This document shows, piece after piece, positions 10,518 to 20,994 of a stretch of DNA of 64,000 bases. Both the position numbers and the translations under genes were made by a program. The DNA is from Cyanophora paradoxa (taxonomy: Eukaryota; Glaucocystophyceae; Cyanophorales; Cyanophoraceae): the NCBI GenBank assembly GCA_004431415.1, contig QPMI01000053.1:26001-90000 (forward strand), given 5' to 3'. The number at the start of each line of letters is the position of its first letter. The first letter of the stretch is position 1. The notes under the pieces were generated by a model, which saw only the letters and a program-made list of their open reading frames with translations, was not told the origin of the DNA and searched no databases.

Positions 10518-11061
10518 ATGCCGCTGCTGCTCGCTGGGCGCCCGCGCTACGAGGCTTGCGCGACGCGGCCGCGGGGGCGGTGCGGGTCGGTAGGCGGGGA
10601 GTGTCTCGCGGCATTCCAGAACGCTCTTGGATGCTATACTATCACTTCTGGTCCCCGTGCGTCAGTTTGAGTTTGGCGAAACGCGGGCAAGGGTTGTTGT
10701 TCCTGTGATGGCGGCACTGGGCGCGCGTCCCTTTGGCTGTACAACTCGTCAAATTAGCTTTATCAGCGATTGCGGCCAGAAGCGCGCATCTTTGTCGGAG
10801 TTTGATCTCCTACAAAATGGCAGCCAGGCCGTCGTCGAGAAGCTCGGCCTCTCGGGGCCCGTTGCGCTGTTCCGCGAGTTCGATCATCAAGGCAAAGACC
10901 TTTCCTCGTTCTTCTACGCGGCCGATCTCGACTCGAAGGCGCCGGCGGATTTGAAAAAAGCGCGCGACTTTTTCAGATCCTCGCAGATCGGCTACGTGTA
11001 CCGGGCCATCATGCGCAGTGAGCATTTTGCGCATACTTTATTGAGTTCTTTCGGCGCGTGA
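10518..11061 (+). CDS. Hypothetical protein
   Basis: I propose an ATG at 10518 (MPLLLAGRPRYEACATRPRG), a short intron of about 42 nt ending in CATTCCAG near 10621, and an open frame to the stop at 11059-11061. The second exon reads TLLDAILSLLVPVRQFEFG, SDCGQKRASLSEFDLLQNGS, QAVVEKLGLSGPVALFREFD and SSQIGYVYRAIMRSEHFAHT. Its composition looks like real protein with alternating helices, and the start resembles a weak organelle presequence. I do not recognise the family; another intron may lie around 10700-10770. Confidence 0.5.
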
Positions 11062-11444
11062 CCGGAGCTCGTGGCGCAGGCGCTCCCTCGGCGGATCCGG
11101 AGTCGCCCAGCCGTCAGCCTGCTGGGGATCCACTGCTGGACGAGTCGCCCACCTGGACGAGTCGCCCACCAGAGGCCTTATTTATGCATGAAATTGCATA
11201 AGGATCCAGCTAGGATCAAGGTCCTGAGATTGCGATTAGATCTAGAGGTGCTGAGGGGCAGCTGCCCACAGATTATGGGGTACAAGTACGATTACGATTA
11301 CGATTACGTCCAATCCGTCACACTCAGTTGCCAATCCCGTCTAACCCGGTCTGACAAAATGACCAGTCTGCTGTAAGCGTGCCGGGAAACTCATGAAGAC
11401 CGAAGGGCCTTCAAGGTGAGCAGGCGCTTTGCCGGATGATGACT
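11062..11444. repeat. Intergenic with (GATTAC)n microsatellite
   Basis: A run of TACGATTACGATTACGATTA starts near 11288. The same hexamer or its complement (GTAATC) recurs in many intergenic repeats of the window. Nothing else is recognised here. Confidence 0.6.
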
Positions 11445-13878
11445 CTATAATTGACCTTCCGCTTTGAGGGTCTCCAGCTTCTCACGCTCCTTCTCCAAGA
11501 GTTTCTCCTGTGCATCCTTCTGTTGGAGAAAGCGGCTCTGCAAGGACCAATTTGGCAACAAAATCCGTATAGCAGTGACAGGGGAATAACCTTCAGGATG
11601 GGATTTGGTGCCGATGCTGCATGGGAAGCAAGCTGCTCGATTTTGCTTTCGATTGAAGATATGCCCTCCTCGCACGCAGAGACTCGTCGTTTCAGATCTT
11701 CACTCCTGATATAGCTTCATGCCAAATGATTGAAAAAGAAGACCAAAAAAAATCGCACATTTCACGAGTTCTTGGACTCATCTCGCACTGAGCTGTGTTG
11801 CTGTTGTCGGCCCCATCACCTTCCAAGGCCTCACCAATAGCATCGCCATGGCCCTCTATGCCGATCATCAGAACTTGCTCATCGTCATGACCTATGCGCT
11901 TGTGTTGGAATTGTCTGCGGTTTTTCAAGAGGGGGTAGTGAAACCTGATGCAGGCTCTTCCCCAATGGCGGGCTTCTCCGTCAGAAAAGCATCGTCCTGA
12001 GGTGCATGAGATCCTGCTTCTTAACGTGAAACTTACGACAACTCGCACAATCAAATTCTCAAGAAGCAGGTCTCCTCCATCGTCATAGACAGCACCAAGT
12101 TCTTGATGCTCGGTTTGCACCTCAGTCGGAAGCCCTTGTGCAACAGCATCTTCATTACACTCGTTAGACTTCGCTGTGAAATTCGCTGGTTTTGGCACCT
12201 TCCAGAGAGACCTCGCTTTGAATCTGCATATCAGGGTCGAGAGGGGCGAGCTCTGGTGCTGCAGGTTGTTCCGCTGAAGAATCAGTGACTACTGCTCCAC
12301 TTGCCGAAACTGCAGCTGCTGCAAGATCCTTTTTCAAGCGCCGCTCATTCTTTCGCCTGCGATTCAGACACAGAGGGGGTTACAATAAAAGAAAGGGAGG
12401 AGTACATTTGGAGTACTTACTTCCGCTTCTCTTCTTTGCGTTTTTTCCTGATTGCACGGATTCGCCGCCTCTGCTCTTCTTCGGGAAGATTCTGCAGTTC
12501 CGCTTCAAGCTCTGCGCGCTGCAACATGTTCAGCCTGGCAACAATGAACTCAGACATTAACCAAGAACCTGCTCTGAGCTGAGGCGAAGGCTTGCAATCA
12601 GTGCTTCCACGGAAACGAGCTGTTTACTTTGTGCCGCGGGTGTTGAAACTGACTCTGCTCCTGAGGCAGCCGATCCCGTCAATAAGTCTTCATGTGTAGG
12701 CAATGCAGCAGCAGCGTTATCTGGCAGCCATCAGGGTATACGGAGAAATGCATGATGCCTTCCGTACCCAAGTCACTCTTTACGCTCTTCTTCCGTTTTA
12801 ATAATATCGACGCCTGAGCAGCGGGTGTCTCTCCTGCACCGGCCATAATTCCAGAAGCTGTGCTGGCAGTGTCTGGAAGCATGAGCTCATATTGACCCTG
12901 TATTGCAGCGGCAACTTGGTCCATGCCATCTTCCTGTTAAAGAATTCACGACACAAAATCCGGGAGAGTTGTTTCCGAAACTTACAGGAGGAAGAGCGGG
13001 CGATGGTGCCACCGGTGGCTGATTACTCTCATCGACCAATGCGTCTGCACATCAGTTCAGCAAAGCATTCTGTCAGCAAGAGGGATAAGGCTTGTTCACT
13101 TTATATACTCACCAAGTGACATAGCGTCGACTGGGCACTTTTTCTTCTTCTTCTTCTTTCTTGCGGAAGCATTGGCACTGATGTCTTCCTCGACAAGTTC
13201 GTACTCTGGAGCACCGGATCACGGCAAAAGAACAATCGATCTCAAAGACTCCGCACCTATTCCGTCGTTTGCTTGCTTGTTCATGATCCGCAGAAGGTGT
13301 TTTTGAGTTTGGGCGAGGAGAGATTGCTGGGAGCTTCATCAGACACGAACTGCAGACAAATATGAAAAGATACCCACATCAATCTTCTGCCTTGGACGCC
13401 ACCGTCTCCTGCGGATGTCCCGACTGGCAGACGTCAGGCCGTCCTTCCACTCCCCATCCCATGCACCCGGGCCGTCCTCATGTACGACTATCATCTGGCC
13501 GATATCCGAGCTCTTCAGAAGCGTGCCCTTGTCGTACACTTTGTGCGTTTCGACAACACATGGCAGGTCCACAAGATGGCACTGCAAAGTAGTTTCGTTG
13601 AAGCGGAACTGTCCAACTCGACCACCTGTTCACGGCTCGAGGTGCGCGACGATGCTCGCTCGTGGGCGCGCACCCTCGCTGAAGGTGAAGTCCGCGTTCA
13701 TGTCGCCGCCTCTGCGCATCGCCTCCCGCAGCCGCTCCGCCAGCGCCGGCGGAACCCGCAGTACGAGCTGCTCTTCCGCCTGAACGCGTGTGAGCATCCG
13801 ATTGCGTTGTTGCAGCGACGACGCACCATAGATCGCTAGCGGTCTGATCCGTCTGACCGGCCTTCGACGCGTACCCAA
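11445..13878 (-). CDS. TAF7: TFIID subunit TAF7 (TAFII55 domain)
   Basis: Component of general transcription factor TFIID that binds TAF1. The N-terminal TAFII55 domain reads EEQLVLRVPPALAERLREAM (13650-13790), then VGQFRFNETTLQCHLVDLPC, VVETHKVYDKGTLLKSSDIG and QMIVVHEDGPGAWDGEWKDG (13400-13610), ending in a basic RRRRWRPRQKID block. Further exons carry a lysine-rich segment (ARKKKKKKKCPVDAMSLG), a region around 12680-12920, a helical charged block RLNMLQRAELEAELQNLPEE and the C-terminal coiled coil SRFLQQKDAQEKLLEKEREK. The start may be ATG 13878 or the internal ATG at 13798. The domain is diagnostic; the low-complexity middle exons are approximate. Confidence 0.87.
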
Positions 13879-13902
13879 ATAAACGCTCGACGCTGGGCGA
13901 AG

Positions 13903-14452
13903 ATGGCGAGCCGTCTTCTGACCCCTGAATGGCGGAACTACTTCAGTGCGTCGGTTTCGATACTAATGGGGGCCAGCAGAGCGCCGGGCACGCGCGCTTG
14001 ATGGCGTCGCAGTTCGGGGGCGCGCTCTTGTCGCCGCGGCTGATGCGTTGGCCGTGCATCGCAGTGAGCACGCACTTCTGGGGCCCTCTCGCGAACTGGG
14101 GGTTCGTCGTCGCTGGCCTCGTTGACATGCAGAAGCCCGAAGATCAGATCTCGGGCCCCATGACCTCCGGTGCGCGTTCTGTTTAGAGCGGAACCTGTAT
14201 AGCGACGCTCGCACCTTGCCCGTGACACCGCAGGACCCATCTAGTGAGCGCGCATTCTGCCCGTGCCCCGTGCCGCTGACCACCTTCCACCATGGTCCGT
14301 CCGCAGCACTGTGCGTGTACAGCCTTCTGTTCATGCGCTTCGCTTGGAAGGTCCAGCCGCGCAACATGCTCCTCTTTGCGTGCCATGGATCAAACGAGGC
14401 GGTTCAGCTCTATCAGCTCAGTCGAAAGATCAAGTATGAGTGCGTCGAATGA
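13903..14452 (+). CDS. MPC1: Mitochondrial pyruvate carrier subunit 1 (MPC1)
   Basis: Inner-membrane subunit that with MPC2 imports pyruvate into mitochondria. Three exons: 13903 [14 protein letters not shown], an intron starting GTGCGTCGG, then [20 protein letters not shown] and [15 protein letters not shown], an intron GTGCGCG to CCGCAG, then [20 protein letters not shown] and [18 protein letters not shown] to the stop at 14450-14452. About 97 residues, the usual size, with the family signature STHFWGP and KVQPRN. Its start lies only 24 bp from the TAF7 start on the other strand (or about 105 bp if the inner TAF7 ATG is used), implying one bidirectional promoter. Confidence 0.95.
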
Positions 14453-14883
14453 GTGATCATGAGGGGCCGCGCATGATGATGAGTGATGGGCCGCGCAGGA
14501 TGAGTGATAAGAGTCAGAAGGCGTAATTTTTTTGCAGCAATTTATTTTTATTTGTAGCATCAGGGCCCCTGTGGCCAACATTCCACGCCAACACTAGCTG
14601 TGTCAGAGTCTCAGGGTGGTGGCTGTCGTCTTGGGGTGGCGGCCGAAATTCCTACGGGCTAGCTAGCCGCTGAGCCTAGTAGCCCTTGAGACCTGCCGGG
14701 TGGGCAGCCTGCACCAGAGGCACCTGCCGACCCCGGGGTCCCTATCCGACTGCTCAGCGACCACGCACTCCTGACTGCGATTCGGAGGACAGCCCTCAGG
14801 GCCTACACCCGCTGCCCCTTCAACAAGAAGGCTAGCGCTGCCTCCCTCTTGGGAGGAGGCCCTCGCAAACGGGCTTGTGACAC
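14453..14883. other. Intergenic, short GATGAGTGAT repeats, otherwise nothing recognised
   Basis: Just after MPC1 a unit like GATGAGTGATGGGCCGCGCA recurs about three times (14455-14510). The rest, to 14883, is GC-rich without a convincing frame or RNA gene. Confidence 0.45.
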
Positions 14884-15200
14884 TGCTCTTTCTAAGCGAC
14901 GGGCGCGGCCGGACCTCCTACCTCAGCGCTTTAACTGTACCCGTGCTGTTTGGGTGAGAGCGTAACCCGCAGGGACTGGTGCCCTGATGGAAAAAAGGGG
15001 ATCGGATCCGGAGCCTAGCTAGCTACGAGCTGAGCAGGCGCTTCGCGTCCACGCCCGTGCCGTAGCGGATCAGGATGCGTCGAAAGTTGGACGTCGTAAT
15101 CGCAACGTTAACTTAGTAACTCTGATTCCGATCGTAATCGCAACTCTGATTCCGATCGTAATCGCAACTCTGATTCCGATCGTAATCGCAACTCTGACAC
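14884..15200 (-). mobile_element. Fanzor-derived family B 3' end, copy B2, deletion derivative with GTAATC satellite
   Basis: Starts TGCTCTTTCTAAG and follows the family B consensus to GGATCAGGATGCG near 15080. There it jumps to GTCGAAAGTTGGACGTCGTA and a 23-base unit (AACTCTGATTCCGATCGTAA plus TCGC) repeated three to four times to about 15195. The same jump occurs in copy B7 (36960-37199), so this is an internally deleted form that has multiplied. Confidence 0.75.
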
Positions 15201-15539
15201 TGCTCTATTGTTTCCCCCTAAGGGCCCGGTGCATTCCGGGTTCCAGCACGTAGCGTGGCTTTTGCTGCCGTGGGAAGAGCACCCCTGCCCTTTCTAATTT
15301 GAAGTCAGCTTCGAGCATTGGGCGCGAACTGAATTGCAAAAGCGCATCCATAGTTTTTTGGCAACTCATTCTCGAGCGGGCCGCGCTCAATGATGCATTT
15401 CAGACGCGATCGACAACATCTCGACTAGCTGTTCTGACGAGCTGTGCTTCCCGATCCTGCGAAACATTGTACACAGTGAATCGATTTACGACCCAGTAAA
15501 TCGATTTACGACGAATCAAATATGTGCGTACGCTTCTTC

Positions 15540-16370
15540 ATTCTCGAGCGGGCCGCGGCGCGGCGGGCGGGCCGCGCTCGATGATATCGGCGAGCACTCG
15601 TGTGGACTGCCAGATATCTACGCCGCGCACGTTAATCCGTCGCCGCCGAGCGCGGTCTATGTCCGCACCTTGATGCAGCTTGAAGTAAGCCGCAGCTCCG
15701 CCGACAGCGCACCCCGCGAAGAACGACGCGAGCTGCGACCTGATTCCTTGGAGCATTTCGCTCTCTGACGCGACCTGATTCTGGCTTTCTGACGTCGGCG
15801 AGCAATCGCGTGGACTGCCAGATACCTACGCCGCGCACGTTGATCGACCCCGCGGACACGTGAGAGAGAGAGCAAGTAAAAGACACTCCCAGGACTCGAA
15901 ACCGAGTCTGGGTGGTGATAAACATATTGCTCTCAAAAAAAGAAAATAACAACCCGTATGAAGACCCTACCCGAGACGTAGGATCTCATACAGGAAACAA
16001 ACCTGACCTTCCCATACTGACCTGCTCCCTATCAGGACACGTACGCGCGAGGGCGACACGTCGGGGGGTACACCGCCGTCTCTGCTCTGCCTGTCTGGGC
16101 CAGCGCCTCGACGGCCACGCGTCTTTGACTCTAGCGATCGTAATTTGACTCTAGCGATCGTCATTCTTCCGATCGTAGCAAACAGTCCAGACGATCGTAA
16201 TTCTAGACCTTCAAGGGCTTCTCGGTCGTAATTCGGTGCGGTCGTAATCGTGCGCGTGTACGCGTGGGCTTGTCTGGGTCTATGTGCGCACCTTTATGCA
16301 GCTTGAAGTAAGCCGCTGCTCCGCCGACAGTGCACCCCGCGAGTAATCCAACGCTCTCTCAGTGACTCTC
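15540..16370 (-). CDS. Small hypothetical membrane protein, locus partly duplicated
   Basis: On the minus strand one copy of a first exon reads SQLASFFAGCAVGGAAAYFK followed by LHQ (about 15740-15672) and a GTGCGG donor; the next exon begins STRVLADIIERG (about 15610). A diverged copy of the first exon, LLAGCTVGGAAAYFKLHK, lies at about 16345-16292, and a second copy of the other exon, STRLLADV, at about 15818. The peptide has one glycine/alanine-rich membrane-type helix. The arrangement looks like one small gene with a tandem, partly broken duplicate. I do not recognise the family, and which exons are joined is uncertain. Confidence 0.4.
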
Positions 16371-16439
16371 CGACTCAGCCGCTCAGACCCGCTTAGGGCC
16401 GCTCTCGGGCTGGGGGTACGCGGCGATTGACTGCATTCG

Positions 16440-16800
16440 TCAAGAATTAGTATATAGGAAGGTCAAGAATTAGAAATGCGTGTGCTGTGCACGTGGGTAC
16501 GTGGTGTGGATGCCCTCCTCGGAATGCCAAGGCCGCCGGGCTGTGCTTATATGTATAGCATTTGGACGTCGACACGTACTAAAGACGTGGGCTGCAAGTG
16601 TGCACGTGGGATGTGCACTGCGGCCCCGTACGCGTGGCCGTGCACGTGGGCCCACGTGCACTAGTACTGGGCCAGCCCATCAGCGAGCTGGCCGGCCGGG
16701 CCCTGCGTGGAGCTGGCCTGAGTGTAATGCGCCTCCCCGCCGACACTCTGGCTAGCCAGATCTAGAGCTACAGCTGCAGGTGCCCGCACGTGCACGGCGG
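16440..16800. mobile_element. Partial copy of repeat family A
   Basis: Contains the GCATTTGGACG terminus (about 16558), a degraded GTGGGATGTGCACTGCGGCC, the interior GAGCTGGCCGGCCGGGCCCT and GTAATGCGCCTCCCC with GACACTCTGGCTAGC. The flank upstream (GGTCAAGAATTAG and GCGTGTGCTGTG, from about 16449) also occurs at the 3' end of RPA1 (33907-33935). Confidence 0.65.
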
Positions 16801-16896
16801 TTGTGCCACGGTGGCATCGCGTTTTTTTTTGCTTTGGTTTGAACCACTGCCTCCCTCAAAATTCATGCATGGCGCATATTCAAAGAACCTATTTGC

Positions 16897-17600
16897 TCTT
16901 TCTAAGCTACGGGCGCGCCGGACCTCCTACCTCAGCGCTTTAACTGTACCCGTGCTGTTTGGGTGAGAGCGTAACCCGCAGGGACTGGTGCCCTGATGGG
17001 GAAAAGGGGATGGGAGCCTAGCTAGCTACGAGCCGAGCAGGCGCTTCGCGTCCACGCCCGTGCCGTAGCGGATGAAGATGCTCCTGCGAGAGGTCTGTGC
17101 GATCAGTACGATTACGATCGCGATCGGGCGGCGCTGGGAGGGCGAGCCGGCCCTAGGCCTAGACGGAAAATTACGCCGAAAGTTGACGAGTTGGACGAAA
17201 GTTGGACGAAAGTTGGACGAAAGTTGAACGTCGTAATCGCAACGTTAACTTAGCAACTCTGATTCCGATCGTAATCGCAACTGGACGAAAGTTGGACGAA
17301 AGTGGACGAGTTGGACGAAAGTTGGACGAAAGTTGGACGAAAGTTGAACGTCGTAATCGCAACGTTAACTTAGCAACTCTGATTCCGATCGTAATCGCAA
17401 CTCTGATTCCGATCGTAATCGCAACTGGACGAAAGTTGGACGAAAGTGGGACGAAAGTTGGACGAAAGTTGGACGAAAGTTGGACGAAAGTTGAACGTCG
17501 TAATCGCAACGTTAACTTAGCAACTCTGATTCCGATCGTAATCGCAACGTTAACTTAGCAACTCTGATTCCGGTCGTAATCGCAACTCTGATTCCGGGCC
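16897..17600 (-). mobile_element. Fanzor-derived family B 3' end, copy B3, with 11-bp satellite array
   Basis: 16897-17178 follows the family B consensus through the last exon (stop in CTACGAGC near 17027) and intron to AAAATTACGCCG. From about 17180 it becomes blocks of an 11-base unit (GTTGGACGAAA) alternating with AACGTCGTAATCGCAACGTT and CTGATTCCGATCGTAATCGC, ending near 17598 at CTCTGATTCCGGGCC. There is no coding capacity beyond the terminal exon. Confidence 0.75.
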
Positions 17601-17638
17601 GTATTCCTGTCCAACCTATTTGCAAGGAAGACTTTTTT

Positions 17639-18849
17639 CTATTTAAACATTTTCCCAAACATTTCTGCCGTCTTTTTTTTGTATGCCTGCTCTCTGCTTT
17701 GAACTGCTGCAAGCTCACGGTTGATATCACCGTTTTGAGGGTCAATTTTGGCAGCAGCCAGAAGATCTGCTTTGGCCGCGTGAAAATCTCCATTATTGCT
17801 CCGGGCTTGTGCCCTCCGGAAGAGCGCTTTCACACTGTTTCCGTCCATCGAAAGGGCCTTCGAGCAAGCAGTTTCGGCCTCGCGGAACTCGCTCAACTAA
17901 TAAGAGGGTAACGTAAGTTCATTCAGAAACGATCCACGAGATGGTTTGCACCTTCAGCCTTGCTTGGGCAAGGTTCAAGAGAGCGGAACATTTGAGGGCT
18001 GCCGCCTTCGACTTCTGCTCGTCCGAGAAATCGTAGTCCGTCTCAAGCACTTGGACAGCGGCGTCGTATCGCTTTGCAGCTTCCGCGAAAGCGCTTTCCT
18101 TGTAGAACTTGTTTCCAAGGTCCTTCCTATGAGTCAAGGGGTAAGGGTTAAGGAGGCTATATAGCTAGTGGCGGGGCGAGCGGGCACACCGCTTTTCAGC
18201 TGCATCAATCTTCTCATCAGGGCTCATTTCCCAGGTTTCTTTTTCATACCCGGGCTCCGGCTTCACGATCTCGAAAAGTTCGATGTCGAACTGAAGAGCA
18301 GCATCCGGCGGGCTGTCGCAGTTGTCAGAGCGAAAATCAAAGCCTCGGCTTTTCGGCCTCGAATCCGAATGAAGACCCGGCCTCATCAAAAATGCTTCAA
18401 CACACACATTTTTGGGGGGCTGCCGGTCTTTCCATAAGCATACTCAGGGGAAAGGATGAAAGTGGCCCGCTCTCCCACCTGGCGAAACATGAGCCCAATG
18501 CGCCGACAACATGAGCCCAATGCGCCGAGAGTACACTGCCCGCTTGTTTCTAAATTGGTTTTAGGCTGGCTTCGAATTTGACTTCGCCAGTCCTTCTTGA
18601 ATTCGGGGTCAAGTGGAGCTCCCGTACCTGCATCGTCGCGACGCCCTCATCCCATCCGCGAATCACCCGGCCTTTTCCCAGCTGGAATTCGAAAAGCTCG
18701 GCGCGGTCGCGCGAGGAGTCGAATTTTGTCCCATCGAGGAGCGTTCCCGTGTAGTGAACGCGCACTTTGCAGCCCGCAACTGGCTTCTCGCCTTCGCCCG
18801 CGGACAGCAGCTTCTTCTTCATCTGCTCGAGCTGAGTACCGGGCTCCAT
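17639..18849 (-). CDS. FKBP-type peptidyl-prolyl isomerase with TPR repeats (large immunophilin)
   Basis: Immunophilin of the FKBP52/FKBP62 type: a proline isomerase domain followed by TPRs that usually bind Hsp90. The start at 18849 reads [20 protein letters not shown]. The FKBP domain shows [18 protein letters not shown] and [17 protein letters not shown], then after an intron [20 protein letters not shown] and [23 protein letters not shown] exons follow: [33 protein letters not shown], then [20 protein letters not shown] and [20 protein letters not shown], ending [11 protein letters not shown]. Only one FKBP domain is present, fewer than in plant or animal homologues. Its promoter and two internal pieces are duplicated elsewhere (21302-21560, 35931-36005, 36718-36795). 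Confidence 0.92.
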
Positions 18850-19108
18850 GCGCGCGCCAGCACAGAGTTACGAGTTACCGCGCCGTCCGCGTACGTAATC
18901 CAGTCTCCGTCCATCGTTGGATGTAGCGCCGGCGGCTGCGCACGCCCGGTCGTCAGCACGGCGGCGACGTTGTCACAGTGTCGATTTCAGTAGCCCCGAA
19001 GCGTACGCGTCGCGCTAGCTATATATATAGACGTCTAAACGGCGCCACCTGGGCAACTGCCGCCGGACTTTCTCGAACCTTCACGAGGGCTGTACCCGGT
19101 GAGGAGTT
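18842..19108 (-). promoter_or_regulatory. FKBP start codon and 5' flank, source of a duplicated promoter segment
   Basis: These 267 bases include the FKBP ATG and 260 bases upstream, with a TATATATATA tract near 19020-19028. The whole segment recurs at 21302-21560 and differs mainly by an 8-base palindrome-forming stretch (TAGACGTCTA here, TA there). Confidence 0.7.
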
Positions 19109-19204
19109 CTACCCCCTCAGCAGGTACCTGGGGTACCACCACGTATGCGTAGCAAGGTTCGTCTTTGATCGATATCTGCGATTACGATTAGGCTGTCCTT
19201 GGTG

Positions 19205-19256
19205 CACGTGAGCACATCCCACACCTGTAGCCGGAACTCGGGAGTACGTGTCCAAA
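19205..19256. repeat. Remnant of repeat family A terminus
   Basis: CACATCCCACACCTGTAGCC followed by AGTACGTGTCCAAATGCG is the inverse family A end, slightly diverged. No full element is attached. Confidence 0.5.
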
Positions 19257-19553
19257 TGCGCGTCCTGGCCTGGGACAGGCCTAAGCAGTTCCCCAGCCCG
19301 TCTGCAACCCCGGCCCCAGATAGCTCCAGCACGCGTACGTTCTTAAAGCTTTAATTTCCCAGATCTAGACCTCATGATAAGTATATATTAGATCTATAGC
19401 TAGATCTGAGGACTCCGGGATCCGGGAAGAGAACAAGTACTAGTTGGACGGCGGAAGCTTATGGCCAGACCTCTTAATTATCTATATAAGCTTTGATTAC
19501 GATTACGATTCGGCGATTAATATTGGGGGTTGCATTCGATTCGATTGCGGACA

Positions 19554-20119
19554 TGCTCTTTCTAAGCTACGGGCGCGGCCGGACCTCCTACCTCAGCGCT
19601 TTAACTGTACATGTACCCGTGCTGTTTGGGTGAGAGCGTAACCCGCAGGACTGGTGCCCTGATGGAAAAAAGGGAATCGGAGCCTAGCTAGCTACGAGCT
19701 GAGCAGGCGCTTCGCGTCCACGCCCGTGCCGTAGCGGATCAGGATGCCCCTGCGAGAGGTCTGTGCGATCAGTACGATTACGATTGCGATCGGGCGGCGC
19801 TGGGAGGGCGAGCCGGCCCTAGACGGAAAATTACGCCGTGGATAGGCCGTGTCGGGACTAGGCGGGGGGAGCAGCGATTGTGTATAGGCGTGTATAGACA
19901 CAACACGCACCGCGCGGCGCCGCCGTCGCGGTCCGCCCGGAAGCCGCACCCGGGGCGGCACTCGAAGACCCTCTTCGAGCCGAGCGTGTAGTTGATCTTG
20001 CCGCACATCCCGCACGTCTTCGAGGTCCAGGCCTCGAGCTCGCAGACGAGCTGGAGCGTGCATGGCGGGTCCTCGTCCTTGGGGTGCCGCCGAACGGCGT
20101 GCTGCAGGAGCTGCCGGAA
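19554..20119 (-). mobile_element. Fanzor (eukaryotic TnpB-like) remnant, copy 1: C-terminal exons plus conserved 3' end (B4)
   Basis: On the minus strand the upstream exon (about 20119-19911) encodes HPKDEDPPCTLQLVCELEAW, then TSKTCGMCGKINYTLGSKRV and FECRPGCGFRADRDGGAAR. This is the OrfB/TnpB zinc ribbon (CxxC and CxxxC) followed by the last RuvC motif DRDxxAA. A 161-nt intron (19750-19910, GTGCGT to CGCAG) leads to GILIRYGTGVDAKRLLSS and the stop at 19692-19694. The 138 bases after the stop, down to AGAAAGAGCA at 19554, are shared by all copies and may include the guide RNA and the transposon end, as in other Fanzors. The N-terminal part of the nuclease is missing; homology to copy 2 stops at about 20119, so this is an inactive fragment. 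Confidence 0.8.
19692..20119 (-). pseudogene. Fanzor C-terminal coding fragment (zinc ribbon and RuvC-III), copy 1
   Basis: Coding part of the element above: exon 19911-20119 and exon 19692-19749. The junction GCG CG|G GGC restores the reading GGAARGILIRYGTG, the order seen in TnpB-family proteins after the last catalytic Asp. The reading frame is intact but lacks the N-terminal RuvC-I, RuvC-II and guide-binding parts. Confidence 0.75.
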
Positions 20120-20354
20120 CCTGCGCCAAATAAGCATCATCGATTACGATTGGGGCGTCTGCATAATTAGGACGTCTTAGCTTTCGTGATATATCATATC
20201 ATAGTACGTGAAACCCAAAATCGACGACGGGGGCGAGGACCTTCATTCAGGGTATATTTGGATCTTGAATTGAAATAAAAGTAATCTACAATCCCAACCT
20301 GAGACGTCTACATGGGAAGATATAACTCGATCCAGCCGCCGCAGGAGCTGATGC

Positions 20355-20735
20355 TAACTCTAAATTCTTGTCTAGCTGATGCTTGGAGCTAGCTGATCGT
20401 AATCGTAATTCTTGTCTAGCTGATGCTTGGAGCTGATCGTAATCGTAATTCTTGTCTAGCTGATGCTTGGAGCTGATCGTAATCGTAATTCTTGTCTAGC
20501 TGACTCAGTGATGCTTGGAGCTGATATATTGCTCTTTTCTTGAACAAGGGACCGGCCAAACGTTTAACAGTGAAATGTATAAAGAGCGATATTATCACTG
20601 GTGGGCCCCAACAGTCCAATTGTGCATGCGCATGGCCACCCGCCATGCGGGCCAGGCTGATCGTAATCGTAATTCTTGTCTAGCTGATGCTTGGAGCTGA
20701 TCGTAATCGTAATTCTTGTCTAGCTGATGCTATAG
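20355..20735 (+). repeat. 40-bp tandem repeat array with an internal insertion
   Basis: The unit starts TGATCGTAATCGTAATTCTT and continues GTCTAGCTGATGCTTGGAGC. Units start at 20394, 20434 and 20474, and again after a 130-bp unrelated stretch (about 20526-20655) at 20658 and 20698. The inserted stretch has no recognisable ends. Confidence 0.8.
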
Positions 20736-20994
20736 CTAGGGCCCTTGGAGTGCACCCCCTACTCCGGCACTAATACTCCAATCTACCCCTATACCTAGAT
20801 TGCAGTTGTTCAACTCCAGGTAGAATAGTTTGTGTAGCAAATTCCAGGCGTCGTGGGGCGCGTCCTGTGAGCAAACAACTCATAAAAGGGGGTCTGCCAA
20901 TCGGCTGAGCTGGTCGGGCACGGCCATTTTGGACTTTTGTGCTGCTGCGGAAGTCGCGTCGCGAAACCATTTCTTTTTCGCCACTCGGGCAACT
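20736..20994. other. Intergenic, nothing recognised
   Basis: Non-repetitive DNA between the tandem array and Fanzor copy B5. No protein family or RNA is recognised. Confidence 0.4.

Noticed and set aside
17190-17500. CRISPR array (also 48832-49003)
   Set aside because: Units of 11 bp are directly adjacent without unique spacers; this is a satellite, and the host is eukaryotic.
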